Assembly (NCBI GenBank): GCA_963766995.1
Contig: CAVYCE010000001.1
Location: 930,001-994,000 of the forward strand
Length of the DNA stretch: 64,000 nt
From: Bog-473 sp963766995
GTDB lineage: Bacteria > Actinomycetota > Acidimicrobiia > Acidimicrobiales > RAAP-2
Direction: 5' to 3'
In this document: one piece after another, positions 43,217 through 52,523 of the stretch
How positions within the stretch are numbered: position 1 is the stretch's first letter
How the letters are laid out: every line of letters begins with the position of its first letter
The notes under the pieces: generated by a model
The model's input: only the letters and a program-made list of their open reading frames with translations
Databases searched by the model: none
What the model was told of the DNA's origin: nothing
Position numbers and translations under genes: made by a program

Positions 43217-46068
43217 ACCGACTCCAGTCGCACATCGGTCACCGGGCTGCGGCTATCGATGATGGTGGCCACGGCATTGCCCGAGGAGGTTGCACCGCCG
43301 GGCACGTTGAAGTCGATGGCCACCACTCCGCGGGGTACGCCCTCATCGGCGTGGGCGGGAAGCACCAGCTCGCCCCGGGCCGAACGCACGCGTACGTGGT
43401 CGCCGGTGGTGGCACCCAGGCGGTCGAGGTCGTAGGGATTAGCCCGGGCCGACAATGCAGGCACCAACGGAGTGAGCGACGGAGAGCCAGTGACCGAGCT
43501 ACCGGCGTCGTACAGACGGCGCGTGGCCACTAGCCGTAGGGCATAACTGTCGGCCGGCTGTATATGGGCTGCGCCGTTGCCGGCGGCGTCGATGCCAGAA
43601 ATCAGTGGCGGCCGATTGCTCGACGATGTCGTCCGCTCATCCACTGATCCGTCGCCACCAGCCAGCCCGACGCGCGGCGGGGCACCTTGTCGTTCCACCG
43701 ATTCAACGCCAGGCAATGCCACCGGGTCGATAGGCGAGACGTTTGAGCGTCCCCGCACTCCCTCCACGATGGGTACGACGATGCCGTCGTGGGCCACGTC
43801 TGAGTGAAGGACATCCTGGGTCAGTCCGCCATAGGCGGGGGCAGTGCGATGCACCTCATCCGCCAGGTCATTGGCACTTGAAACACCCAGATCCGAACCC
43901 AGAGCGGCGGCCAACTCAGCCGCAATCATCCAATCCGGCCAGGCGAACCCGGGCGCTGTCAGCTTCTGACCCAACCGGGTGACCCGACCTTCGATGTTGG
44001 TGGTGGTGCCCGGGCGCTCGTGCGCCACCGCGCAGGGAAGCACCACGTCGGCATGCGCATCCACTGACTCCGATGGGTGCCCGGTCACCGCCACGACGAA
44101 GTGGCCGGCGGACAACGCGGCCTCGGCGGCGACGCGGTCAGGGAAGTCGTTCAAGGGATCGGCGCCCAGGAGGATCAGTGCCGCGATCTCTCCGACCGCC
44201 GACTCGCTCGCCATGGAGGCCAGGATGGCAGCCGTATCGCGCCCCGGTTCCTGCGGCACAGAGCCCCAGGCTTCGGTGAACCACGGGGTGCCGGCACTGA
44301 GGCTCACGCGACCAGGCAACAGACCAGGAGCCAAACCCATGTCGATGGCACCGAACACGTTGCCGCGCCGGAGGGCCGGAAGGAACGTCGCCTTGGGGAG
44401 CGCTTGAGCCAACACGCGGGCGGCTTCGGCCACCACCTCGCCGGACTCGGCGTACGACGGACGACCGAGCACCACCACCACGTCTTCGCCGTCGGCATGG
44501 GATTGGAGGGCGTTGCGAGCTGCGGTAAGTGCAGCGTCGTTGATGGACGTTCCCTCGGGGTGGGCTGACAATTGCGAGGTGGCGGCATCGTCGCCACACA
44601 GCGCGCGTACCACCACGGGTGCGTCACCAGGCCGAATGGGAAGCGATGCCGTGGCCAAGGGCGTGAGCGCCGTGGGTGTGGGCGACAGCTCAATGAGCGA
44701 GGTCGCACCGCGCACCGCTTCGCGCAGGCGGAGGAACAACACTGGCAGTTCTTCGCGCAGATCGCCGGTCAGGGTGATCAGGACCTTGGCATCGCAGGCC
44801 GCCTGAATGGTGGCGCGAGGCAAGCCCAGTACGAGGTCGGCCGGCAGCCCGTCGCCCAGTTGCGCATCGACCGAATCGGTCCCGATGATGCCCTTGGCCA
44901 GCTTGGCCCAGGCGTAGGCCGACTCGTTGGTCAAGCGGGCGCCACCAATGACGCCGATGGAACCCGCGCCGCTTTCGGACTTGGCCTTGGCCAATCCGGC
45001 CGCTGCGGCCTCGAGAGCCTCGCCCCAACTGGTAGCTACCAGCTCGCCGTTCTTGCGTACCTTGGGCTCAATCAATCGACCGTGCTCGAATCGTCCCGTC
45101 TCGTGCGCCTCGCCCAGGAACTGCCCACGGGACACGCCGAGACCAACGACCTGAGCGGCCGTGGCCGGTGCCACATCAACGGCGGCGTCGGCGAGTGCCT
45201 CGTCGACTGGAGAGGCGTCCACCTCGTCGCCATTGACGGATTCAAAGGCGAAGCGTCCCTTGTCACACAACCAGCCGTGGTTGACCGGTTCCGAGTCGAT
45301 GCCTAGCAGGCGGGTGAGCCGATTGGAGGACGACTGCACGGCGACTCGGCAGCCCACCGAACAAGTGGTGCAAGTCGACTCCACCTGATCGAGGTCCCAG
45401 GGCCGTGCGGTGAATCGATACGGCGTCGCCGTGAGAGCGCCGACGGGGCAGATCTGCACCGTGTTGCCGCTGAAATACGAAGAGAACGGCTCAGTGGGGA
45501 ATGTCGCCACTTCGACGGCGTCACCGCGGCCGGCGAAATCAATCTGGGCCTCACCGGCCACATCGGCGGCAAAACGGGTACAGCGCGCACATTGAATGCA
45601 GCGCTCCCGGTCCAACAAGACCAGGTCGGAAATGGCGATGGGCTTCTCGAAATGCCGCTTTTCCTCAATGAATCGACTCTCACCCGGACCGTAGGCCAGG
45701 GTCTGGTCCTGTAGGGGGCACTCGCCACCCTTGTCACAGACGGGGCAGTCGAGTGGGTGATTGGCCAGGAGGAATTCGAGGACGCCGTCTTGGGCCTTCT
45801 TTACCTTCTCCGAGGTGGAATCCACCACCATGCCCTCGGCAACGGGAATGAAGCAGGCCGGTTGCAACGTCGCACCGCGCGGCCCGTCCACTTCAACCAG
45901 ACACATGCGACACATGCCCACCGGCTCCATGCGCGGGTGGTAGCAAAAACGCGGAATGTAGGTACCGGCGCGCTCGGCGGCGGCAATCAGCATCTCGCCC
46001 GGCTTGGCCGATACGGAGCGGCCGTCGAGGCTGATGGAAATCTCTTCGGGGGTGGCCGATTCAGTCAA
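43213..46068 (-). CDS. nuoG: NADH-quinone oxidoreductase subunit G
   Basis: The large iron-sulfur subunit, 951 residues. The N-terminal 2Fe-2S set is CYHPR...GMCRMCLVEV; the N5 cluster has HPLDCPVCDKGGECPLQ with its His ligand; a further 4Fe-4S set is CIQCARC; and CTTCSVGC starts the molybdopterin-oxidoreductase-like domain, which in complex I binds no molybdenum. A TTG start at 46068 is chosen: GGAGGG lies 7 bases upstream and TTGACTGA overlaps the nuoF stop by 8 bases. An ATG five codons upstream is the alternative. The longer upstream frame is shadow. Confidence 0.93.
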   Translation of the reverse strand: MTESATPEEISISLDGRSVSAKPGEMLIAAAERAGTYIPRFCYHPRMEPVGMCRMCLVEVDGPRGATLQPACFIPVAEGMVVDSTSEKVKKAQDGVLEFLLANHPLDCPVCDKGGECPLQDQTLAYGPGESRFIEEKRHFEKPIAISDLVLLDRERCIQCARCTRFAADVAGEAQIDFAGRGDAVEVATFPTEPFSSYFSGNTVQICPVGALTATPYRFTARPWDLDQVESTCTTCSVGCRVAVQSSSNRLTRLLGIDSEPVNHGWLCDKGRFAFESVNGDEVDASPVDEALADAAVDVAPATAAQVVGLGVSRGQFLGEAHETGRFEHGRLIEPKVRKNGELVATSWGEALEAAAAGLAKAKSESGAGSIGVIGGARLTNESAYAWAKLAKGIIGTDSVDAQLGDGLPADLVLGLPRATIQAACDAKVLITLTGDLREELPVLFLRLREAVRGATSLIELSPTPTALTPLATASLPIRPGDAPVVVRALCGDDAATSQLSAHPEGTSINDAALTAARNALQSHADGEDVVVVLGRPSYAESGEVVAEAARVLAQALPKATFLPALRRGNVFGAIDMGLAPGLLPGRVSLSAGTPWFTEAWGSVPQEPGRDTAAILASMASESAVGEIAALILLGADPLNDFPDRVAAEAALSAGHFVVAVTGHPSESVDAHADVVLPCAVAHERPGTTTNIEGRVTRLGQKLTAPGFAWPDWMIAAELAAALGSDLGVSSANDLADEVHRTAPAYGGLTQDVLHSDVAHDGIVVPIVEGVRGRSNVSPIDPVALPGVESVERQGAPPRVGLAGGDGSVDERTTSSSNRPPLISGIDAAGNGAAHIQPADSYALRLVATRRLYDAGSSVTGSPSLTPLVPALSARANPYDLDRLGATTGDHVRVRSARGELVLPAHADEGVPRGVVAIDFNVPGGATSSGNAVATIIDSRSPVTDVRLESV

Positions 46069-47365
46069 AGGGACACCCTCCATCCTTAATATGCACCAAG
46101 AATTCGTCGCGGAACATACGGATGCCCGATGCGATGGATGACGGGATGGACGGGCCGAGCACGCAAATGGTGGTCTGCTGCGGGGGCCATGCCACACCGG
46201 GTGAGATGTTGTCGCACAGGTCCATGAGAAGGTCGAGATCTTCCTCGCGTCCTTGACCATTCTCAATTCGGTGCATGATCCGCTCCAGCCAGCCCGAACC
46301 TTCGCGACACGGCGTGCACTGTCCGCAGGACTCACGCGAGAAGAACTTGGTGATGCGCCAGGCCGCTCGCACCATGCAGGTGGCCGAGTCCATGACGACC
46401 ACTGAGCCCGAACCCAACATGGATCCGGCCTCGCCCACCTCGTCCTGGCCCAGGGGGAGATCAACCTTGTCCGGGCCGAACCACGGGGCCGAGACGCCAC
46501 CGGGAATGAAGGCCTTGAGCGAGTTGCCGCCACGGATACCGCCGCCCAGCACGGGCGCATAAATCAGATCCCTGAAGGTGGTCTTGACCATTTCGAGCTC
46601 GTAGCTGCCGGGATTGCGGACGTGCCCGGCCAGAGCGAACAAGCGCGTGCCGGTGGAGCGCCCTTCACCCAAGGCGGCGAAAGCGGCCCCGCCGTTCTTG
46701 ATGATCCAGGGGATGTTGGCCATGGTCTCCACGTTGTTGACCACGGTGGGCTCGCCGTAGAGGCCGTGCACGGCCGGGAAGAACGGGGGCTTTATGCGCG
46801 GGAAGCCGCGCTTGCCCTCCAGCGATTCAAGCAGTGCCGTCTCCTCGCCGCAGATGTAGGCGCCGGCGCCGGGGTGCACCACGACGTCAAGCGAGAAGCC
46901 CGATCCGAAGATGTCCACGCCGGCTGCGCCATGTTCGTAGGCATCGTTGAGCGCCGCTTGCATGCGTTCGAGTCCGAGGGCGAACTCACCTCGCAGGTAG
47001 ATAAAGGCTTGGGTCACCTGCAGCGCATAGGCCGAGATGAGCACGCCTTCGATGATCTGGTGCGGGTCCCGCTCAACTAGGAGGTGATCCTTGAAGGTGG
47101 CCGGCTCGCTCTCGTCGCCATTGATGACCAAGTAGGTCACCGCGTTCTTGCGCAGCATGGACCATTTCCGACCGGCCGGGAAGCCGGCCCCGCCCCGTCC
47201 GAGCAAGCTGGCCGTGTCGACCTCGGCCGCCACCGCTTCCGGTGTCATGGTCAGGGCCTTGCGCAGGCCCTCGTAGCCACCGGTGGCCAGATAGCGCTCC
47301 AACGTGTGGGAATCGTCGTGACCCATTCGGGCCGTGACGATTTTGGGTGCGTCGGTAATGGCCAC
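46061..47365 (-). CDS. nuoF: NADH-quinone oxidoreductase subunit F
   Basis: The NADH-binding subunit with FMN and the N3 4Fe-4S cluster, 434 residues. GRGGAGFPAGRKWSML (about residue 56-71) is the NADH/FMN site, and ESCGQCTPCREGSGW supplies three of the cluster Cys. The fourth is expected in the later IVCVLG-like TTICVLGPSIPSS. Its GTG shares one base with the nuoE TAG. Confidence 0.95.
   Translation of the reverse strand: MAITDAPKIVTARMGHDDSHTLERYLATGGYEGLRKALTMTPEAVAAEVDTASLLGRGGAGFPAGRKWSMLRKNAVTYLVINGDESEPATFKDHLLVERDPHQIIEGVLISAYALQVTQAFIYLRGEFALGLERMQAALNDAYEHGAAGVDIFGSGFSLDVVVHPGAGAYICGEETALLESLEGKRGFPRIKPPFFPAVHGLYGEPTVVNNVETMANIPWIIKNGGAAFAALGEGRSTGTRLFALAGHVRNPGSYELEMVKTTFRDLIYAPVLGGGIRGGNSLKAFIPGGVSAPWFGPDKVDLPLGQDEVGEAGSMLGSGSVVVMDSATCMVRAAWRITKFFSRESCGQCTPCREGSGWLERIMHRIENGQGREEDLDLLMDLCDNISPGVAWPPQQTTICVLGPSIPSSIASGIRMFRDEFLVHIKDGGCPFD
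46076..46081 (-). promoter_or_regulatory. Shine-Dalgarno GGAGGG fixing the nuoG TTG start
   Basis: GGAGGG lies inside the nuoF 3' end, 7 bases before TTG at 46068. This spacing favours TTG over the ATG at 46083, which overlaps the motif itself. Confidence 0.5.
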
Positions 47366-47988
47366 TACTTCGCACCTCGCGATGCGGAGCGAGCGGTCTG
47401 CGCGTCGGCCATGGCCGCACGCTCCGCCGCGACTGACTTCTTGGAGGCCTGCAGGCCCACCGTGCGGCGCACCCGCACCAACGTGCCATGGGGCGGCACA
47501 GTGTCAGAAAATGCTCCACTGCGCAGATTGGTGATCAGCGCGTCGAACGTCTCGGCCGTTTGCCCCCCGACGTAGCGGTGGTTCACTTGCACACACGGAG
47601 TGCGGTCACAGTCGGCCAGGCATTCGGACTCTTCGAGCGTGAAGACGCCATCGTCAGTGGTGCCACCGGCCCGCACTCCCAGTGACGACTCGGCGTGCTC
47701 CAGCAATTCCTGTGCGCCCCCCAGCAGACAGGCGATGTTGGTGCAGACGGCCACGACATAGGTGCCGACCGGTTCGGTGTGCAGCATGTCGTAGAAGGTG
47801 GCCGTGCCCCGCACCTCGGCCGCAGTGACACCCACCAGCTCGCCGATCTCGGCCATGGCTTCGGGACGCAGCCAACCATCCTGCTCCTGCGCCAGGTGGC
47901 ACAGGGGAATGAGCGCCGAGCGCGGCTCTGGGTACAAGGCGATCATGGCCTTGGCTCGAGCCAGCATGTCGGGAGTGAGGTGGCTCAC
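47365..47988 (-). CDS. nuoE: NADH-quinone oxidoreductase subunit E
   Basis: A thioredoxin-like 2Fe-2S (N1a) subunit, 207 residues. The first Cys pair lies in VAVCTNIACLLGG and the second in ESECLADCDRTPCVQVN. A C-terminal tail of about 45 residues, rich in Ala, Arg and Lys, is an addition to the usual domain. The GTG start overlaps nuoD (GTGA). Confidence 0.94.
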   Translation of the reverse strand: MSHLTPDMLARAKAMIALYPEPRSALIPLCHLAQEQDGWLRPEAMAEIGELVGVTAAEVRGTATFYDMLHTEPVGTYVVAVCTNIACLLGGAQELLEHAESSLGVRAGGTTDDGVFTLEESECLADCDRTPCVQVNHRYVGGQTAETFDALITNLRSGAFSDTVPPHGTLVRVRRTVGLQASKKSVAAERAAMADAQTARSASRGAK

Positions 47989-49361
47989 CGATCCACTTCC
48001 CCCATCACGGGGTCGACGGACGAAATCACGGCCACCGCGTCGGCCATGAGTCCACCGCGCAACAGAACAGGCAGCACCTGCAGGTTCACGAAGCTCGGTC
48101 CCCGGATGTGCATCCGGTAGGGCTTGGACGTTCCGTCGGAAACCATGTAGCAGCCGAGTTCGCCCCGGGGTGACTCAATGGCCACGTAGACCTCGCCTTC
48201 GGGCACGCGGAATCCCTCGGTGAACATCTTGAAGTGGTGAATGAGCGCTTCCATGCTCTCATCAATGCGGGCTCGGGGCGGAGGGGTGACTTTGCGGTCT
48301 TGCACCCGGTAATCCCCGGGGGGCATTTGTTCGGCGATCTGGCGGATCATCTTGATGGACTCGCGGATTTCGTTCAGTCGCACTGAGTAACGATCGAAGT
48401 TGTCGCCGTAGGTGCCGACGATGACGTCGAAGTCGAGCTTGTCGTAGGCCAAATACGGCATGGTGCGACGCAGGTCCCATGGCACGCCCGTCGAGCGCAG
48501 GATAGGACCGGTCACCGACAGGGCCAACGCCTCTTCGGCCGACAGGTTGCCCACGGCCTCCGTGCGCTCCCGGAAGATGGGCTGGCCGGTCAACAAATCG
48601 TCGTACTCAAAGGTGCGGCTCATGATGGTGTCGCAGATGACTTCAATGTCGTCGAGCCATCCGTCGGGCAGATCGGCCGCCACTCCACCGGGGCGGATGT
48701 AGTTGGTGTTCATGCGCAGCCCGGTGGTCTTCTCGAAGAAACTGAGGACCATTTCGCGCTCTCGGAAGCCGTAAATCATCATGGAGGTGGAGCCGAGGTC
48801 CATGCCGTTGGTGGCCATCCACATCAGGTGCGACGACACCCGGTTCAGCTCGGCCATCAACATGCGGATCCATACCGCTCGTGGCGGCACTTCGACGTCG
48901 AGCAGCGCCTCAGTGGCCATGGAGAAGACCAGCTCGTTGTGCAGGGGGGACAGGTAGTCCATGCGGGTGACGTTGGTGCAGCCCTGGACGTAGGTCAGCT
49001 CCTCACCCGTCTTCTCCATGCCCGTGTGCAGGTAGCCGATGACAGGCTTGGTACGCAGCACCGTCTCGCCGTCGAGCTCGAGCATGAGGCGCAGCACACC
49101 ATGGGTGCTCGGGTGCTGCGGACCCATATTGATGATCATCGTCTCGTCGTCACGCCGCTCGAAGTCGATGTCGTTCGAGTCGACGTAGTGACCCTCAGGG
49201 AGGCGCAGCACTGCTCCCACTTCACGGCGAAGGTCGAGCTCGCCTGTCGTGTCGCGGGGAAGGAGTTCCTGGGCTCCTTCCGAAGTCTCAGCCACGAGGT
49301 CCGCCCCTTCGGCTTTCAGCTCGGCCGCATGCTCGGCGTCCTGCTCATCGAACTCGCTCAT
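47985..49361 (-). CDS. nuoD: NADH-quinone oxidoreductase subunit D
   Basis: The 49-kDa-type hydrogenase-like subunit that lines the quinone cavity with NuoB, 458 residues. INMGPQHPSTHGVLRLMLEL is the diagnostic segment with the quinone-contacting His, and the C terminus ends in SVDPVMGEVDR. The first 55 residues are an acidic extension not needed for the fold. It starts with ATGA on nuoC. Confidence 0.95.
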   Translation of the reverse strand: MSEFDEQDAEHAAELKAEGADLVAETSEGAQELLPRDTTGELDLRREVGAVLRLPEGHYVDSNDIDFERRDDETMIINMGPQHPSTHGVLRLMLELDGETVLRTKPVIGYLHTGMEKTGEELTYVQGCTNVTRMDYLSPLHNELVFSMATEALLDVEVPPRAVWIRMLMAELNRVSSHLMWMATNGMDLGSTSMMIYGFREREMVLSFFEKTTGLRMNTNYIRPGGVAADLPDGWLDDIEVICDTIMSRTFEYDDLLTGQPIFRERTEAVGNLSAEEALALSVTGPILRSTGVPWDLRRTMPYLAYDKLDFDVIVGTYGDNFDRYSVRLNEIRESIKMIRQIAEQMPPGDYRVQDRKVTPPPRARIDESMEALIHHFKMFTEGFRVPEGEVYVAIESPRGELGCYMVSDGTSKPYRMHIRGPSFVNLQVLPVLLRGGLMADAVAVISSVDPVMGEVDR

Positions 49362-49879
49362 CGAGGACCCGGTGCTTCCTTGAACTGCACTGGAACCCGG
49401 CCCACGCCATAGTCCTTGCGCAGCGGGTGACCTTCCCAGTCCTCGGGCATGAGGATCCGTGTCAGGTCGGGATGACCCTCGAACAGGATGCCCATCATGT
49501 CGAAGGCCTCGCGCTCCATGGCGTCGACGCCCGGGTAGACATCAACCAGGCTCGAAAGCGTGGGGTCGGACTCGGGCACCTGCACGCGGACACGTACTCG
49601 CTGGCGCATGCTCAGCGACAGGAGATTGACCACCACTTCGAAGCGCTCCGGCTTCACGCCTTCGGGCAATGTTCGGCCCGGGTGAGTGAGGTAGTCCACG
49701 GCACAAAGGTCGACACACATTTCGAAGCCGGAATTACGAAACGCTTCGACCATCCGCACGTACGTTTCGCGTCCCGGAAAAGCCAACTGGTCCACCAGCC
49801 GGTCCGGCAAGCGCGGCACCTCGGGGAGCACATTGCTTGGAGCGAGCGCCGTCCCGGCGCCGGTGCTGAGGTCGCTCAC
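49358..49879 (-). CDS. nuoC: NADH-quinone oxidoreductase subunit C
   Basis: The 30-kDa-type subunit, 173 residues, separate from nuoD as in other actinobacteria. FEVVVNLLSLSMRQRVRVRV and VYPGVDAMEREAFDMMGILFEGHPDLTRILMPEDW form the family signature, with LRKDYG near the end. The GTG start overlaps nuoB (GTGA). Confidence 0.94.
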   Translation of the reverse strand: MSDLSTGAGTALAPSNVLPEVPRLPDRLVDQLAFPGRETYVRMVEAFRNSGFEMCVDLCAVDYLTHPGRTLPEGVKPERFEVVVNLLSLSMRQRVRVRVQVPESDPTLSSLVDVYPGVDAMEREAFDMMGILFEGHPDLTRILMPEDWEGHPLRKDYGVGRVPVQFKEAPGPR

Positions 49880-50436
49880 CGCGGAGTTGCCACTCGCACG
49901 GCGTCAGGCACGGCGGGTACCCAGCCACCCGTGGCTTGCTCGCCGGCGGGCAGATTGCTGCCGGGTCGGCGGGTGATCTCGCCGGTTCGGATCTTCTCGT
50001 GCAGCGTCAAAATTGCATGCAGAAGCGTCTCGGGCGATGGAGGGCAGCCCGGGGCGTAGACGTCCACGGGCACGATCTGGTCGACACCCTGGACGATGGC
50101 GTAGTTGTTGAACATTCCGCCGGTCGATGCACACACTCCCATGGAGATGACCCATTTGGGCTCCATCATCTGGTCGTAGACCTGACGCAGTACCGGCGCC
50201 ATCTTCTGCGAGACCCGTCCGGCCACCACCATGAGATCGGCTTGACGTGGAGAGGCGCGGAACACCTCCATGCCCAGGCGGCTGATGTCGTAGTCGGCGG
50301 CGCCTACCGACATCATTTCAATGGCGCAGCAGGCCAGCCCGAAGGTGGCAGGCCACACGCTGTTGCGCCGAGCCCACTTGACCAGGTCCTCAATTCGGCC
50401 GGTCAGGAAGTTGTGCTGGAGATCTTCGAAACCCAC
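49876..50436 (-). CDS. nuoB: NADH-quinone oxidoreductase subunit B
   Basis: The subunit carrying cluster N2, the last 4Fe-4S centre before quinone, 186 residues. The adjacent Cys pair is in GLACCAIEMM, the third Cys in SMGVCASTGGMF and the fourth in YAPGCPPSPE. It is of usual length, with a short extra C terminus. It begins 2 bases after the nuoA stop. Confidence 0.95.
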   Translation of the reverse strand: MGFEDLQHNFLTGRIEDLVKWARRNSVWPATFGLACCAIEMMSVGAADYDISRLGMEVFRASPRQADLMVVAGRVSQKMAPVLRQVYDQMMEPKWVISMGVCASTGGMFNNYAIVQGVDQIVPVDVYAPGCPPSPETLLHAILTLHEKIRTGEITRRPGSNLPAGEQATGGWVPAVPDAVRVATPR

Positions 50437-50438
50437 GT

Positions 50439-50891
50439 TTATGCCGCCTCACCGGATTTGGTCCGGCTACCACTGATCCGGGTGATGGTCGACTCCGACG
50501 TGCGTGCAGGCATGCCGGTGGTCAGCGTCTTCGGCGGGCCCCACGTCAACGCTCCATTGGAGATCAGGTACAGGAATGAGATGAAGACCACGGCGGCAAA
50601 CACGATGACTTCGACCAGGCCGAACGTGGAGATCTGGTGGAAAACCACCGCCCACGGGTACAAAAACACGATCTCGATGTCGAAGATGATGAAGATCATC
50701 GAAACGAGATAAAAGCGCACCGGAAATCGCTGTGGGGGCTCTCGATTGGGAACGATGCCGCACTCGTAGGGCGCCAGCTTGGCCGCCGATGGCTTTGCCC
50801 GCGGCGCTACCAGGGACGACGAGACTAGGGAGAAGACAGTAAAGGCCAAGGCCAAGAAGGCCAAGATCAGAACGGGGAGGTACTGGTCCAC
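50439..50891 (-). CDS. nuoA: NADH-quinone oxidoreductase subunit A
   Basis: First gene of the nuo operon, 150 residues, three transmembrane helices. APYECGIVP carries the quinone-loop Cys, and YLVSMIFIIFDIEIVFLYPW contains the conserved acidic helix residues. The C-terminal 35 residues are polar and beyond the usual end. It starts at GTG, with a TAGAAA hexamer 9 bases upstream. Confidence 0.94.
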   Translation of the reverse strand: MDQYLPVLILAFLALAFTVFSLVSSSLVAPRAKPSAAKLAPYECGIVPNREPPQRFPVRFYLVSMIFIIFDIEIVFLYPWAVVFHQISTFGLVEVIVFAAVVFISFLYLISNGALTWGPPKTLTTGMPARTSESTITRISGSRTKSGEAA

Positions 50892-50900
50892 GGTGTTTTG

Positions 50901-50906
50901 TTTCTA
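50901..50906 (-). promoter_or_regulatory. -10-like TAGAAA for the nuo operon
   Basis: The minus-strand TAGAAA lies 9 bases before the nuoA GTG, giving a very short leader or none. The same hexamer precedes ctaE. Confidence 0.4.
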
Positions 50907-50966
50907 CCATGCGACCCCTTTCCCAGGCACATCCAAGGGGCCAGTCACTTCGTCCTCCAGCGGACC

Positions 50967-50972
50967 TACGAT
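50967..50972 (+). promoter_or_regulatory. -10-like TACGAT, leaderless start of geranylgeranyl reductase
   Basis: TACGAT lies 6 bases before the GTG at 50979, and no Shine-Dalgarno sequence is present. It shares the 87-base divergent region with nuoA. Confidence 0.45.
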
Positions 50973-50978
50973 GCTCAG

Positions 50979-52514
50979 GTGACGCCAAGAGCCGCCGCTG
51001 CTCCCTCTGGTCCGGACCCAAAGCCGCTGAAGGGCACCAACAAGAAAGTGGCTGCGCCCAAGAAAGCGGCGGTTTCCAAAAAGGTGGTGGCGGTCAAAAA
51101 GGCCACACCGGCCGCCAAGGCCTCGACGCCCAAGAAAGTGGCATCCAAAATGGCAACCCCGGCTCAGGCCAAGGCAGCTCGTCAGTCCAAAGCAGCGGCC
51201 GCGCCACGACCAGCCCGATCTCGGCCGTCCGCCTCCCACGTGCATGACGTGGTCATCGTCGGCGGTGGACCCGCAGGCTCCTCGTGCGCCTATTGGCTCG
51301 CCGATGCCGGCTGGGACGTGGTGGTGGTGGAGAAAAAGCATTTCCCTCGGGTGAAGACCTGCGGGGACGGTCTCACACCTCGGGCCGTACGCCAGTTGGC
51401 CGACATGGGCCTTGAGGAAGCGCTGGCCGGGTCGCACAAATACAGCGGCCTGAGGGCGTACGGCTTCGGTCAATCGATCGAGATGCAGTGGCCAGAACAC
51501 CCGAACTTTCCCAGCTACGGCTACACCATCACCCGGCATGACCTCGACGGTCTGGTGGCCGATCGAGCCGTGTCCGCCGGTGCGACCCTGCTGGCCGACA
51601 CCGAGGTGACCGGACCCATCCTCGACGAAACTGCTGCACCCTCGCCTGGTCTGGCCACCCTCACCGGCGTGACCGTCAAGGACAAAGCATCCTCAGCCAC
51701 CCGAGCCATCAACGCCCGCTACGTCGTGGTGGCCGACGGAGCCAACTCCCGGGTGGGCCGCATGCTGGGGAGCGAGCGCCGCCGCGACCTACCGCTGGGC
51801 ATGGCACTCCGGGGGTATTACACATCGGACCGCCACGACGACCCATTCATCGAGTCGCATCTCGACATCCGGGACGCCGAGGGCAACATGGTGCCCGGCT
51901 ACGGCTGGATCTTCCCCATGGGCGACGGCCGGGTCAATGTCGGTGTGGGCCTGCTCTCTACCGACAAGCGTTGGAAGGGCGTCAACACGTCGCACCTGAT
52001 GGACACCTTCGTGAACTGGGCTCCCAAGTCGTGGGGTCTGACACCTGAGACCTGTCTCGGACCGCCCACCGGCGGCAAGTTGCCCATGGGATTGTCAGTC
52101 GGACCGAGGTCCGGCGGCAACGTCATCCTGGCCGGCGACGCCGCCGGCACCATCAATCCCTTCAACGGCGAGGGGATCGCCTACGGCTACGAGACCGGTC
52201 GGCTGGCCGCCGCCTCATTGGGTCACGCTTTGACCGGTGGTGGCGCGGCATCGCTACGCGACTACGACCGCCAACTCGACGATGCCTATGGCCCCTATTA
52301 CAAGGTGGCCCGGGCCTTCGTGCACCTGATCTCCAACCCGCAGGCCATGAAGGTGTGCGTGGGACTGGGCATGCGCTCGGAACTGCTCATGTCGCAGCTG
52401 CTGCGCATTATGGCCAACCTCATGCGTCCCGACTCCGCCGGCCCGGCCGAACTCGGCTTCAAGGCCATGGAATTGGTGTCGCGCTTGCTGCCTGACTCAG
52501 CGCCTGCTGCCTGA
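50979..52514 (+). CDS. geranylgeranyl reductase family FAD enzyme with Lys-rich N-terminal tail
   Basis: A 511-residue flavoprotein. The catalytic part starts at about residue 87 with HDVVIVGGGPAGSSCAYWL (GxGxxG); FPRVKTCGDGLTPRAV is the family substrate-loop pattern, and GNVILAGDAAGTINPFNGEG closes the FAD site. Next to nuo, the likely role is saturation of a menaquinone isoprene unit, as for MenJ of mycobacteria; archaeal-type lipid reduction is less likely. Residues 1-80 are a histone-H1-like tail with about 16 Lys in KK-A/V/P repeats and one acidic residue. The GTG is set by TACGAT. Confidence 0.85.
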   Translation: MTPRAAAAPSGPDPKPLKGTNKKVAAPKKAAVSKKVVAVKKATPAAKASTPKKVASKMATPAQAKAARQSKAAAAPRPARSRPSASHVHDVVIVGGGPAGSSCAYWLADAGWDVVVVEKKHFPRVKTCGDGLTPRAVRQLADMGLEEALAGSHKYSGLRAYGFGQSIEMQWPEHPNFPSYGYTITRHDLDGLVADRAVSAGATLLADTEVTGPILDETAAPSPGLATLTGVTVKDKASSATRAINARYVVVADGANSRVGRMLGSERRRDLPLGMALRGYYTSDRHDDPFIESHLDIRDAEGNMVPGYGWIFPMGDGRVNVGVGLLSTDKRWKGVNTSHLMDTFVNWAPKSWGLTPETCLGPPTGGKLPMGLSVGPRSGGNVILAGDAAGTINPFNGEGIAYGYETGRLAAASLGHALTGGGAASLRDYDRQLDDAYGPYYKVARAFVHLISNPQAMKVCVGLGMRSELLMSQLLRIMANLMRPDSAGPAELGFKAMELVSRLLPDSAPAA

Positions 52515-52523
52515 GGCCCCCCG

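Noticed and set aside
46083..46560. N-terminal extension of NuoG by more than 150 residues
   Set aside because: The extra part is a shadow of nuoF in another frame and has no NuoG-like sequence; a Shine-Dalgarno sequence supports the internal start.
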